Below are positions 31,776 through 41,481 of a DNA stretch of 64,000 nucleotides, in pieces. This DNA comes from Globomyces pollinis-pini (taxonomy: Eukaryota > Chytridiomycota > Chytridiomycetes > Rhizophydiales > Globomycetaceae), in the NCBI GenBank assembly GCA_025399215.1, contig MU621096.1:108158-172157 (forward strand), read 5' to 3'. A program made the translations under genes and the position numbers. The stretch's first letter is position 1; the number at the start of each line of letters is the position of its first letter. The notes beneath the pieces were generated by a model. That model saw only the letters and a list, made by a program, of their open reading frames with translations, was not told the DNA's origin and did no database searches.

Positions 31776-34024
31776 TCAAGTAGTTAAATTATACAAATTA
31801 ATGGCCAAGTTTACTAACGTTGTAAGGGAAGTAATTGTCAAAACAAAGATGGCCACTGATTTTCCACGTAACCCCACCCATTTTGGAATACTTCGGAATG
31901 CAGGTGATTTGAATGATGGATGGGTAGGTAATGTCATTAGACGGGATGCATTAAATTCCCCACCACCAACAGTATCTAAATCTGAAGTATCCAGTTCAAA
32001 TTCTTGATCAACTAATTCTGGCTGAGTTTCTTGCAATTCAAATGTTTCACTGTCAGTGGGAGATGGTAGTAACGGTTCTGCAAATCTAACAGTACTAGAT
32101 CTTGTTGCTATATCCATAGTACCGTGTCTTGGTCTATTGAGAGTCTTGGCTTGATTATTTCGATTAGGTAGCCGTCCCATTGTTCGTATTCCATCAGTAC
32201 GATTTTCACGGGAATTTGAAGTTGATGGGGTATCAGAGGTGGATCTTGTTCGGAAACCATTCATCAAGGTAGGTCGACGTAAACCCATTCTTTCATCTAG
32301 CTGATCTTCTTTATCTGGGTCGGGAACATCTTCCGACAACCAAGCAGGCTCAGAAGACTTCTTTTTCAAAAATCGAGATTGGTGAACGCCCAAAAGCTCA
32401 GTATTAGAGTTTACAGTTACAACACTATCTCTGTTAGATACGCTAGAGGATGCTTCTGCAACGCCATCATCGGCTGAGAACGCAGTAGCAGTAGCTGCTG
32501 CAAAAGCAGTGATACCACTAAGGCGGGATTGGGATCTAGTTTCGATATGTTGAACCAAACTTTCAGACCGGAAATGAATTCTCTTGAGCAAACTCATTTG
32601 CTTCTCGCTTAATTCTTTATCCGCATTGTATCGATGTCTGAAATCTAGGCATTTCAAAAATATAATTATTGGAATGATAAAGTTGGATGTGGAAACAAAA
32701 AGTAATGAAGTCCAAGTTTGAAAGGTCTGCATGTTGTCGCCAGAAAACAGTAGCATTGGCATACTAATGATCCAAGGTAAAACCAAAGATATAATGGTCG
32801 CAACAGCTAGAAAATTTAATGAGTAAATCTTACTGTTGGACACTACTTGGTTCTGCACCAAGTTATCCTTTGAAACAATTAGATTCACTGGAATGGATGG
32901 TATCAGCATAACAAAGGCGAAAGCGTAAACCATTATTTTTGTTAGCGCCGGGAAGGCCAGTGGTAATTTTGACTTTAACTGTGTAACTAGCATGTTTGGT
33001 TCAATATTATTAAATCCGGATCCCACTTTAAATTAAACAGATTATTGGTTACTGATCACACCAGACAAAATATAAAATGAACAAGCTAAAGCCATTGTAG
33101 TCCACACGGTTTGTTGGACATTTACATCTTTTCTCTAAAAATCAAAAAAATGCCAGTGAAAACCTTAATATTGATCCATGAAGGTATAATGGTTGTCACG
33201 GCAAAATTGAGCATAACAGTACCCAACACACTTCCATAACTATTCAAAGGATCGGATGTATCTGGTGAAAATAAGCGACTTAAATCCAATCCATTAAATA
33301 CTGCATTTGAATTCCATTGGAGTATCATAATGATAGAAATAATAAATGCACCTGATTTTAATAAGAAAATGAACGTTACCATATTGGATGCCCATATTAT
33401 CATCCAGATTTACCAAACCTAATGGTACAGTCAAAAGAAAAACAATCTGATTTAGTGAGACAGTTTCATACCAAATATCCCACTGTTATCAACATAAACT
33501 TTGCACCAAACGGTGGATCTAAACTGGCATCTGACACACAATACCATCCACCAGGTATCGCAATTCCACAAGACTGTTTAAAAACATCGATAAACATCCT
33601 ATCGATTGCCTGTGAAGAGAGAACTATAGATTGAATAGCGTTGGTCTGTAGTGCACCGTAAAGCATAATCTGGCCCAAAATATGAGTGAAAGGACCAAAA
33701 TAGAAATTAATCATAGTAGCATATTCAACATCACCCTTTCTTTAGGATAAAAGTATGTACCTGAAAATGACGATTCCCAGGGATTGCCTGCATAGATTCC
33801 ACAATGAAGAGTACCGAAAGAGAAGAAATTATCATGAATAACAAATAGCATAAAATCGTAAAGACACCACCAGCTTGTTGAAATGCGATAGGAGTAAAAG
33901 GTAAACCTGGACCAGTGCAAGAGTTAAAAATCAAAGCAATTGCAGCAGCCAACCCGACAGTTTTACTTGACATCAGTCTCAGGTACGTTGCTTTCCTTCC
34001 TGCCAATAGCGTTCCAGAGTTCAT
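31776..34024 (-). CDS. AAAP-family amino acid transporter, copy A
   Basis: A 695-residue membrane protein in seven exons with introns of 25-29 nt. About eleven hydrophobic segments fit the amino acid/auxin permease fold. TM1 includes LIFNSCTGPGLPFTPIAFQ with the unwound GPG, and the TTIIPSWINIKRKDVNVQQT loop is typical of the family. Between the tenth and last TM lies a cytosolic loop of about 230 residues rich in Ser, Asp and Pro (WLSEDVPDPDKEDQLDE). The last TM follows KSPAFRSIPKWVGLRGKS. Substrate is probably neutral amino acids at the plasma or vacuolar membrane; unproven. Tandem with copy B, same direction, 118 bases apart, and six intron positions shared. Confidence 0.85.
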
Positions 34025-34070
34025 TGTAAACTTTTTAATTCAACTTTCTTCATTTGGTTCCAATGGGTAT

Positions 34071-34092
34071 AACCCTAGTGTAACCCTAACCC
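34071..34092. promoter_or_regulatory. telomere-like (telobox) motif
   Basis: AACCCTAGTGTAACCCTAACCC lies in the 118-base gap upstream of AAAP copy A. Its units match the TTAGGG telomere repeat common in fungi, read on the other strand. It may be a binding site for a Tbf1-like factor or a relic of a telomeric insertion. Confidence 0.4.
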
Positions 34093-34142
34093 AGCCCTTA
34101 TCAAACCATCAATCAGGTAACTATATTTTTATTAGAAGAGAT

Positions 34143-36482
34143 TCAGTTTGTCAAATTAAGTCCAATGTTGGTCAACGTAATTCCAAGTGTTAGGATAAGA
34201 ACTAGCCAGGCCATATGCTCACCACGAAATGGCATCCATTTTGGTACACTGCGAAACGCTGGTGTGATAAAATTGGGGTGTGTCGGAAGAGTTTTGAGAC
34301 GGTATAATTGACTGACTTCTTTTTCCGGTTGCGCTTGTATTTCTATACTAAATGGTGATCCAGAATGATCTTTCTGTATAGAAAGGTTACGAACTACTTC
34401 TGATGACTTATTTGAAACTTCCAGACTTTCTAAGGTATGGGATATACCATGTGGGGAATCACTTGCTACCAGATTTTTGGAATTATTCAATGAAGGTGAT
34501 GGTGAACCAATGGTGGGGAGTATTGAGGATGGTTTAACACTGCTCGCAGTAGTCTTTTTTCTTGCTAGTGTAAATAAGTTAGGCATGAATGAATTATTGG
34601 ACGGTGCTGTTCCATTTCCAAGTGCTTGGGCTTCTAGCAAATCGTCCATATCTGGATCTGGCACATCATCATGAAGAAAGGGATGTGTTTGCATGTTAAT
34701 AGCTCTAGGAGGCTCATTTGGCGTGACTACTCTTCTACTGACTCTGACCCTGTTCAACTCGGCCGGTTTTAATCCATGCAACTCTTCTAATTCATTTGGT
34801 TCATTTGATAGATTTGGTTTAGACTCTACTGAAGGGTTTCCTTCTGAAAACATCGTATCCGTCTTTGGAACTGAACTTGGTGAACTTATTATACTTCCAG
34901 CTTGTTCTGAACTGCTTTTCTGTCTAATGTGCTTGACAAGTGCTTTCGAATTTGCATGTATTTTGATCAGCAAATCATATTGTTTGACACTCAATATGTT
35001 ATCATTATTATACTGCCGTCTGAATTTCAAGCATTGAAAGTAAATAATGACTGGTATAATAAAGCTTGAAGATGATACGAAAATTAATGATGTCCAATTT
35101 TGAAATGATTGCAGTTTATCTCCTCCTAAAAATGGAATACTGATAAACCAAGGAAGTATTAACGATACAAAAGTTGCAATCTCTGTAACATTTTAATATA
35201 TCAAATTGAATTTACTGTCATTTACAATGTCGTTTTGTACTAGGTTTTCCTTGGATATAATCAAATTTACGGGTATTGATGGAATAAGCATGACAAATGC
35301 AAATAAATATACAGTTATTTGACATAAAATTTTAGGGGAACCATACTGAAGTAGTGTGCTAAGGACATTCGATCCCAAGTTTGAAAAACCAAGAGCCACT
35401 AACTATTCAATATTTAAACTTTACTTAAAATTCCTGTTGCCACATAGAACAATGATATTACTGAAAGTGAGCACCATATCGCCTGTTGAACGTTGACATT
35501 TTTATCCTATCATATTATGATTTGAGCACAAACCTTAATATTGATCCAAGACGGTATAATAGTTGTGATTGCAAAATTGAGCATTACGTTTCCTAATGCA
35601 ATCAATTGCTAATATATGTACCAACAACGGATCCATAATCATTTAGAGTCACTGGTGTTTGAATTTTCAGGTTTGATGTGTCAAGTCCATTGATAAGAGC
35701 AGATGAATTCCATTGTGCAATCATCAGAACCGAAAAGACGAATGCAACTATGGTTATTCAGATATAACATTCAGTTACCATATTGTATTACCATGTTATT
35801 ATCCATATCAGATATTCCTAACGGTATAGTGAGACAAATGACAACCTTTTTGTTAAATATTCTATGTTTTACAAAAAATCCAAGGGTGAACAGCATCAAA
35901 TCATCCCCAAATGGTGAAGGACCTGTCCCTTGCGTTGCAACACATCGCCAACCGGGATGGTCTCCTGTCAAAGCTATTCCACACGCCTTTTTAAATATAT
36001 CAACAAACAACTTATCGATGGCCTGTGATGAGAGTACAATTCCTTGAATAGCGGTACTCTTATAGTTATTGGGATAGAAATTAAAATACCTGCAATGCGC
36101 CATAGAGCATAAATTGCCCCAGGATATGTGAATTCTGGTCGAAGTAGAAATTGATCATGGTTGCATATTCAACATCACCCTAACACAATTTGAATTAATG
36201 CCAAAATACCTGAAAGTGCCTATTACCAGGTAATGCCTGCATCGCTTCAACAATAAATAGAGATGCATAAGCGGATACGAACATCATAATTAAATAGCAT
36301 AATCCCGTGAATGCAATTCCCGGATTTTGAAAGTTTGCTGGTGCAAAAGGCAATCCAGGTCCAGTAGCAGCATTAAATAGTAACGCAACTGTAGCAAGAA
36401 ATCCAACATGTTTTGATCTGACTAATCGATTGTAAGTTCCTTTTCTGCGAACTCCGGGATTTCTACTGAGATCTCTCTGCAT
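34143..36482 (-). CDS. AAAP-family amino acid transporter, copy B
   Basis: A 701-residue paralogue of copy A in nine exons with introns of 26-33 nt. TM1 reads LLFNAATGPGLPFAPANFQ, and IPSWINIKDKNVNVQQAIW aligns with copy A. It also has a Ser-rich loop of about 230 residues (HDDVPDPDMDDLLEAQA) and a last TM after TPAFRSVPKWMPFRGEH. Two introns (after LYGALQ and in GSVVG) are absent from copy A. The start is the ATG at 36482; a 47-codon upstream exon from 36646 could be spliced on in frame, but copy A has no such extension. Substrate may differ from copy A. Confidence 0.85.
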
Positions 36483-36918
36483 ATTCTGCCAAATATTTTA
36501 AATACGTCTAGCGGATGATTGATTTTGAGAAGTGTGGATGCTAAACAAAACAATGTCCATTTTGAGCGTAATGAAAATGACGATTTGCAATCAACGTCAC
36601 TGAATTCATGATTATTCCGAGGATTAATTGTATGTACCTTATTCATCTATAAATCAATGTTAAATTTATAACCCATTGAACACGTCTGAAGTCTAACGGC
36701 AAACGGGAACTTAATAACTTAATGATATGTAAAAATATTTCAAAATACTAGAATTAAAGGTCTTCAAGCAGTTAATCTTTGAATTAATCTATCACACTGG
36801 TTTGTTTGCCAAATATGACTAATTCCACCTTAACGGTAAATATTTATAAACAAATTATCTCCACGACTTCACATATAAAGAAGAAGATTCTCTCCATTTT
36901 CTTCTTGTCTTAATTCAG
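36483..36918. other. divergent promoter region
   Basis: Lies between AAAP copy B and the first 10-Cys gene. A 74-codon ORF on the minus strand (36422-36646) overlaps it and is discussed with copy B. A TATAAA element is at 36874-36879. No other gene seen. Confidence 0.45.
36874..36879 (+). promoter_or_regulatory. TATA-like element of the 10-Cys gene
   Basis: TATAAA 39 bases before the start codon at 36919, followed by an AAGAAGAA purine run and a CT-rich stretch. The layout resembles highly expressed fungal genes. Confidence 0.4.
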
Positions 36919-37802
36919 ATGATTTCCATTATCGCTGTTGTTTCTATCATCTTAACTCAAGTAGTTGCTCAAGATTTCGAAAGTGCATTACGTGTCGGAA
37001 GTGGTGCTTGTCGTAGCGCTCTCGTCACACACGGAACCGCAGTTTCCCAAAAATGTCTTAGCGGAGGAGTCCAAGTGAATTCCAACAATCAACCTCAAAG
37101 CGTCCTTTGTACTCCAGGTTGTATTGGTGCGATCAATAACTTTATCCTGAACGCAATCAAACCTTGCGGATCGCAAATCATTTTCAAAAGTGATAACTCT
37201 ATGACTGCAAACTACTGGATATCCGGTGTACAATTGTTTAATGCTGGCGGTTGTATTAAATCCGTTGATGGAACTGGACAATACTGTATCAACCAACAAG
37301 CTGCCAAATTGAAATCAAAAGGCATCGCAGTCAGTGGAAATGTGGGTGAAGACACTTTGTCAATTATTCAGAATTTCCCTGAAGATGCTTGTAAACCATG
37401 TCTCATGTACGAATACAACGCTGCCAACGCGCTGAATAACTTGGATTCCAACATTGCGTAATATTATATACATACTAAACTTTATTCAGGTTTATCATTC
37501 AATCTTGGGGCAGTTACGTCAAAGCAAATTGTAAACCTACTGATTTCTTAAAAGGATTGAGTCCTGGTTCTGGTTCCGCTGGTCCTTCCTCAGGTGGCAC
37601 TTCTGGATCTACTGGGTCCAGCGGAAGCAATGGATTCGAAAATACATTGGCCATCGTCGGTTCTGATCCAATCTATGGAACTGAAGGATCTGAAACAACT
37701 GAAGATGACACATCTGCACAAAGTGTTGGCAGTTCTGGATCCAAAAGTGTCCCTGCCTTTGTTGTTGTTGCTGTGATTGGATATATCTGGGCAATGTTTT
37801 AA
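36919..37802 (+). CDS. 10-Cys surface protein 1, probably GPI-anchored
   Basis: A 283-residue protein in two exons with a 32-nt intron. MISIIAVVSIILTQVVAQ is a signal peptide. The mature part has ten Cys in the order ACRSAL, KCLSGG, CTPGC, KPCGS, GGCIK, QYCINQ, ACKPC, ANCKP. A Gly/Ser linker and the hydrophobic end VPAFVVVAVIGYIWAMF, with no residues after it, indicate a GPI signal. I do not recognise the family, but the same spacing recurs in the genes at 39041 and 40299. It probably sits at the cell surface or wall; function unknown. Confidence 0.82.
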
Positions 37803-38140
37803 ATACTGTTCATTTCCATCTGAATAAAAATACTGTTTGACTTATTTCTGACTTTTTTACAATTCGTATTAATATGATGTCAATATCACGATTATGATAA
37901 GAGTTTATCTACATACAATATAGGTTCTTTGGTATTACGACTTACGCGTTTTTTAATAACCTTCTAAGATTTGCAACTCATCTATTATTCGATTTCCTTG
38001 AAACAATCAACTTACTTTGAATAAAATTGGTTATCTTCACTTGCAACTACTACAATTTGTTTAGTAAATATTATTTGTTTATCATGGAGAACATTGATAT
38101 ACAAACAAAGAATGGAAGATAAAAACCAGAATAGAATTCG
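37803..38140. other. intergenic within the surface-protein cluster
   Basis: A 338-base AT-rich spacer between two genes on the plus strand. It contains AATAAAAATAC shortly after the first gene's stop, a possible polyadenylation signal. Nothing else assigned. Confidence 0.4.
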
Positions 38141-38674
38141 ATGCAGAATTTAAAAATGATGTTCAAAAACTCTTCCTTGACGTTACTCTTTTCTATTCTA
38201 TTGACTATTGTATCCGCAACCCCTGCTCCCGTTCCAGAACCAAAAGGTGTCACAGCACAACAAAACCAAGGTAATGATGGAAATGCTGCAGTATTGGTTC
38301 CTGCAATTGTAATTCCAGTTGTTGCTATTGGTGCCATTACTTTTGGATTGTTATCTTTGGCTGCTCAACAAAAACTGGAAGCAGCAGAAAAGATACAAGA
38401 GGTAGCTTCTGCCATTGCAAATGGAACTCCATTACCTCTTCCATCAGGAATCACCATCCCAACTAAACTTCCACCTGGTATCACCCTACCAACTGCCATT
38501 CCTCCTGGTGTTTTGCCTCCTGGTGTCAAAATCCCTCCAGGTCTTTTACCAACTGCTGCTCCTAAACCTGCCGCAACTCCAGCTGTCGCTGCCAAGGTTG
38601 AAAGTGGTGATGTAAAACTTCCTGTGTCTATTGCTGTGGGTGCTCTTGCATTGGGTGCTGGATTATTGATGTAG
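38141..38674 (+). CDS. secreted protein with PPG(I/V) repeats and hydrophobic tail
   Basis: An intronless 177-residue protein. The N-terminal hydrophobic segment (LTLLFSILLTIVSATPAP) is a signal peptide, read from the ATG at 38141 or 38159. A second hydrophobic stretch, VLVPAIVIPVVAIGAITFG, is probably transmembrane. Then comes a repeat region in which PPG(I/V) and (L/I)P(T/S) units alternate (KLPPGITLPTAIPPGVLPPG), an Ala/Pro segment, and the hydrophobic end LPVSIAVGALALGAGLLM. It has no Cys, so it is not part of the 10-Cys family it sits within. Probably a wall-associated or GPI protein. Function unknown. Confidence 0.7.
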   Translation: MQNLKMMFKNSSLTLLFSILLTIVSATPAPVPEPKGVTAQQNQGNDGNAAVLVPAIVIPVVAIGAITFGLLSLAAQQKLEAAEKIQEVASAIANGTPLPLPSGITIPTKLPPGITLPTAIPPGVLPPGVKIPPGLLPTAAPKPAATPAVAAKVESGDVKLPVSIAVGALALGAGLLM

Positions 38675-39040
38675 TTTCTTTCTGTTCATTTTTGCCAAAT
38701 AAATGCTACACTTTCTCTCAAATTATGTGTTTATTAATCGATTATATAAGAGTTTCGTAAATTGGAAACGTTTATACCCTATTACATATTATTAACCTTT
38801 CATTTGGATTGGACAAGCCAGCAAACATTCACAGAAAGCCAAATACACGTGTAAGTAACTGGTTAGGAGTATTTTTAAATATGATGCAGTTTGTATCTTG
38901 ACGGGAATATCGTGGATAAACGGTCGATTGTTAATCTACCTTCCACGTACATAAACATCCAGGTTTCCATGCAAAATACGAAATATCCATGTAAACAGAG
39001 ACTGCATTTAAACAGACAGAAATTTCAATGATTCTCTAAA
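38675..39040. other. intergenic within the surface-protein cluster
   Basis: A 366-base spacer between plus-strand genes. An AATAAATGC motif 25 bases after the upstream stop may be a polyadenylation signal. No ORF of note. Confidence 0.4.
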
Positions 39041-40111
39041 ATGAAATTTGCCCAATACTTATTGTTGACTCTTGCCATCGCTGTTCCAACCGAAGAAGAA
39101 ACCGTCAGTGTGGTCGCTGAAGCTGAACCAGTCGAAGTGACTAGCGAACCCAGTGAAGTCGTAGCTGAACCTGAACCAGTGATTCTATCTGAAGAAGTTG
39201 CTGAAGCCATTCTTGACAAGGAAGGTCCAATAGAACCTGAAACTACTCCTGTGGACGCTGATGTAACCATACAAACTCTTGGAGGACCAGTTGTGAATGA
39301 ATTGATTAAAATTACGGATGTTGTGCCAAGTACTGACCCATCAGTATCCAACTTGTCTAGTCTCAACGTGGATCCATGTTTACTAGCATTGATCAAAACC
39401 AACATCAAAAGTGATTGTTTGGGAATCCTCGATTCTAGTGATTTAAACTTCAGCGACATCACTGTCGCATTAAACATGGCCAAAGGAATCTGTTCCACCA
39501 AATGCCAAGCTGCTATTGCTAACTATCGAGACACATTACTTCCAAAATGTACCAACCAACAAATTCTTGCCAATGGAATCGTTGTCAATGCTTTGAACTT
39601 TGTCAACACCATCCAAAGTGCCTATAACTTGGGTTGTGTTAAAATCGAAACTGGTGCTGAAACCACTAAATGTTTACACAGTCAATTACAAAAAGTGCAA
39701 GCTTTGAATATTAAAATTGATGGAAGTTTGTTGCAAACTATCAGTACTCTTGATGCTTCCAGTTTATGTGATGACTGTATTCAATTACAAATCAATGCTT
39801 TCGGATCTACTCACCTTAACTTTATGGAACGTGCCGGGTTACAAGCTTTTGCTTCTCAAGTAGGTCAAAAATGTAACATGACTCTTACATTACCAAAAAA
39901 TCCTCCTGCTCCAGTCGTAGATGAAGTGTTCGTTGATAGCTCTTCAACCACTGATTCCAATTCTGCCCCAGTTATCAACTTGGTGGACACTAGCGTGAAT
40001 TCTGGATCGTTTACCGGTTCAAGTGATTCTGGAAAGAAATCTGGTGCTGTCAGTGCTATGCCAGCCTTTGTTGGAGGTGTGATTGTTGCTGCTCTCATGT
40101 CCATGCTTTGA
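39041..40111 (+). CDS. 10-Cys surface protein 2, probably GPI-anchored
   Basis: An intronless 356-residue protein. MKFAQYLLLTLAIAVPTEEE is a short signal peptide. It is followed by an acidic Val/Pro/Glu region of about 90 residues (VVAEAEPVEVTSEPSEV) and then the 10-Cys domain: DPCLLA, DCLGI, CSTKC, PKCTNQ, LGCVK, TKCLHS, LCDDC, QKCNM. It ends in a Ser-rich linker and AMPAFVGGVIVAALMSML, a GPI-type tail. The acidic N-terminal region is missing from the two relatives. Surface localisation is likely; function unknown. Confidence 0.82.
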   Translation: MKFAQYLLLTLAIAVPTEEETVSVVAEAEPVEVTSEPSEVVAEPEPVILSEEVAEAILDKEGPIEPETTPVDADVTIQTLGGPVVNELIKITDVVPSTDPSVSNLSSLNVDPCLLALIKTNIKSDCLGILDSSDLNFSDITVALNMAKGICSTKCQAAIANYRDTLLPKCTNQQILANGIVVNALNFVNTIQSAYNLGCVKIETGAETTKCLHSQLQKVQALNIKIDGSLLQTISTLDASSLCDDCIQLQINAFGSTHLNFMERAGLQAFASQVGQKCNMTLTLPKNPPAPVVDEVFVDSSSTTDSNSAPVINLVDTSVNSGSFTGSSDSGKKSGAVSAMPAFVGGVIVAALMSML

Positions 40112-40298
40112 ATTCTTTTGTAAACTGTCTCAATAAATGCTTGTGTTTCTTCAAAAACAATCTATATAATTTCCTTAGCTGTTGAGCATTTAATTGATAA
40201 CCTACATACTACATCTCTAGTTTATTATTTTGAACAAAGTCTGCAAGATGCTCAATTTTCATTGGAAGGGATATTGAATTTAAAAATTGATTTATTAC

Positions 40299-41189
40299 TT
40301 ATAGTGATACTAAGGAAATGATAACAGCCATCAAACCAACAATAGCTTGAAGGTTGTTTGACTGATTTGAACTGAATTGGACAAGTTTTGGTGGTTCCAA
40401 TCCTTTACAAGTTTGTGTAATACCAGTAGAGAGTTGCGTCATTTGATTCAACATTAAATTCATAATTTCTGGTAGTAAAGAAACGGATTGAATATACTGA
40501 GCACTTTGATATTGATAACATACATCGCACATCATTTGTGGTCTTTGCTTGAATGCTTGGAATAAACCTGGGATGGCAGAAAGGCCGTCTAACCCCAAAT
40601 CTGCAAATGATTGAAGTTGTCGTGATATACAGTATTTATGTTCTTTGGGATTTGGTAAATCAGTTTGGTCTGGGGTGTCCTTGACACAACCAATATTTCT
40701 AATAATTTTAAAGATGTTCAAGAGTGACCGAAGATTTAAAGTGGTAGCAAAAGCAGCTAATTGTTTTGCCTTTTCGTCCATTGCTTGTTTTTGAGCTGCA
40801 ACAGTGGATGCATTTGCTGAAGGAGGATTTAGTGAAGCTAACAATCCACCTAATTTAGGTAATACACCATCCATAACAGATTTTTTCAGGATAACTTCAT
40901 TTGCACAAACTTGAACGACATTTTCCTCCATGGCCTTTATACCTTTAGTGCATTCTATACCACACATAGTGGGCATAAAACTGAATGACTTTACAATCAA
41001 CGCATTAGCTATATCGGCGGGAGGGTTCTGAATGGTTCCTAAATCGTAAGGACTTAGACAACCAGATTTTAAAGTAGCCATTTGAGAATTGATAGCAATG
41101 AGACAGGTCATAGACACATTTGAGTTTAAAATAGCGGCCAAATCCTGAGCTAAAGCCAAAGAAGCGAGAACCAAAAAATATCCAAACAT
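40299..41189 (-). CDS. 10-Cys surface protein 3, probably GPI-anchored
   Basis: An intronless protein of 296 residues from the ATG at 41189, where MFGYFLVLASLALAQDL makes a clean signal peptide. The open frame extends 44 codons further upstream to 41321 but the added residues would block secretion. Ten Cys follow the shared order: TCLIA, GCLSP, CGIEC, VCANE, IGCVK, YCISRQ, CDVC, TCKGL. The end, LQAIVGLMAVIISLVSL, is hydrophobic. It is convergent with protein 2 and the most divergent of the three, with an extra Ala/Lys-rich helix after Cys5. Function unknown. Confidence 0.8.
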   Translation of the reverse strand: MFGYFLVLASLALAQDLAAILNSNVSMTCLIAINSQMATLKSGCLSPYDLGTIQNPPADIANALIVKSFSFMPTMCGIECTKGIKAMEENVVQVCANEVILKKSVMDGVLPKLGGLLASLNPPSANASTVAAQKQAMDEKAKQLAAFATTLNLRSLLNIFKIIRNIGCVKDTPDQTDLPNPKEHKYCISRQLQSFADLGLDGLSAIPGLFQAFKQRPQMMCDVCYQYQSAQYIQSVSLLPEIMNLMLNQMTQLSTGITQTCKGLEPPKLVQFSSNQSNNLQAIVGLMAVIISLVSL

Positions 41190-41481
41190 TTGAATTTGAA
41201 CTTGATTTGATTTGCAAAGAAGCGCAATTAGAATAGGAGAGCCCGAGTGGTGTGGCACTAAAAAAGATAATTGAAACGGGTTGGGTCGTCTCGTTTCGTT
41301 GGACATGAACAAGTCTATCATGTATCATTGAATGAGTTGATTTGACTTATTGATTTCTAGCATCCTAATCTATCTTATATCAAAAATATACGGATTGGGG
41401 CTTGTACCACCTTACACAAAAAAGGGCAACTTGTGGTCATGCGAGTGAATGAAAAATGACTTAATAATGGTTTATTATTTC

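Noticed and set aside
36422..36646. Separate 74-codon gene, or upstream exon of AAAP copy B
   Set aside because: It can splice in frame, but copy A lacks such an extension and the segment resembles no part of the family. Left as an alternative start.
38365..38595. Gly/Pro-rich minus-strand ORF opposite the PPG protein
   Set aside because: Reverse complement of the repetitive PPG codons; composition explains it.
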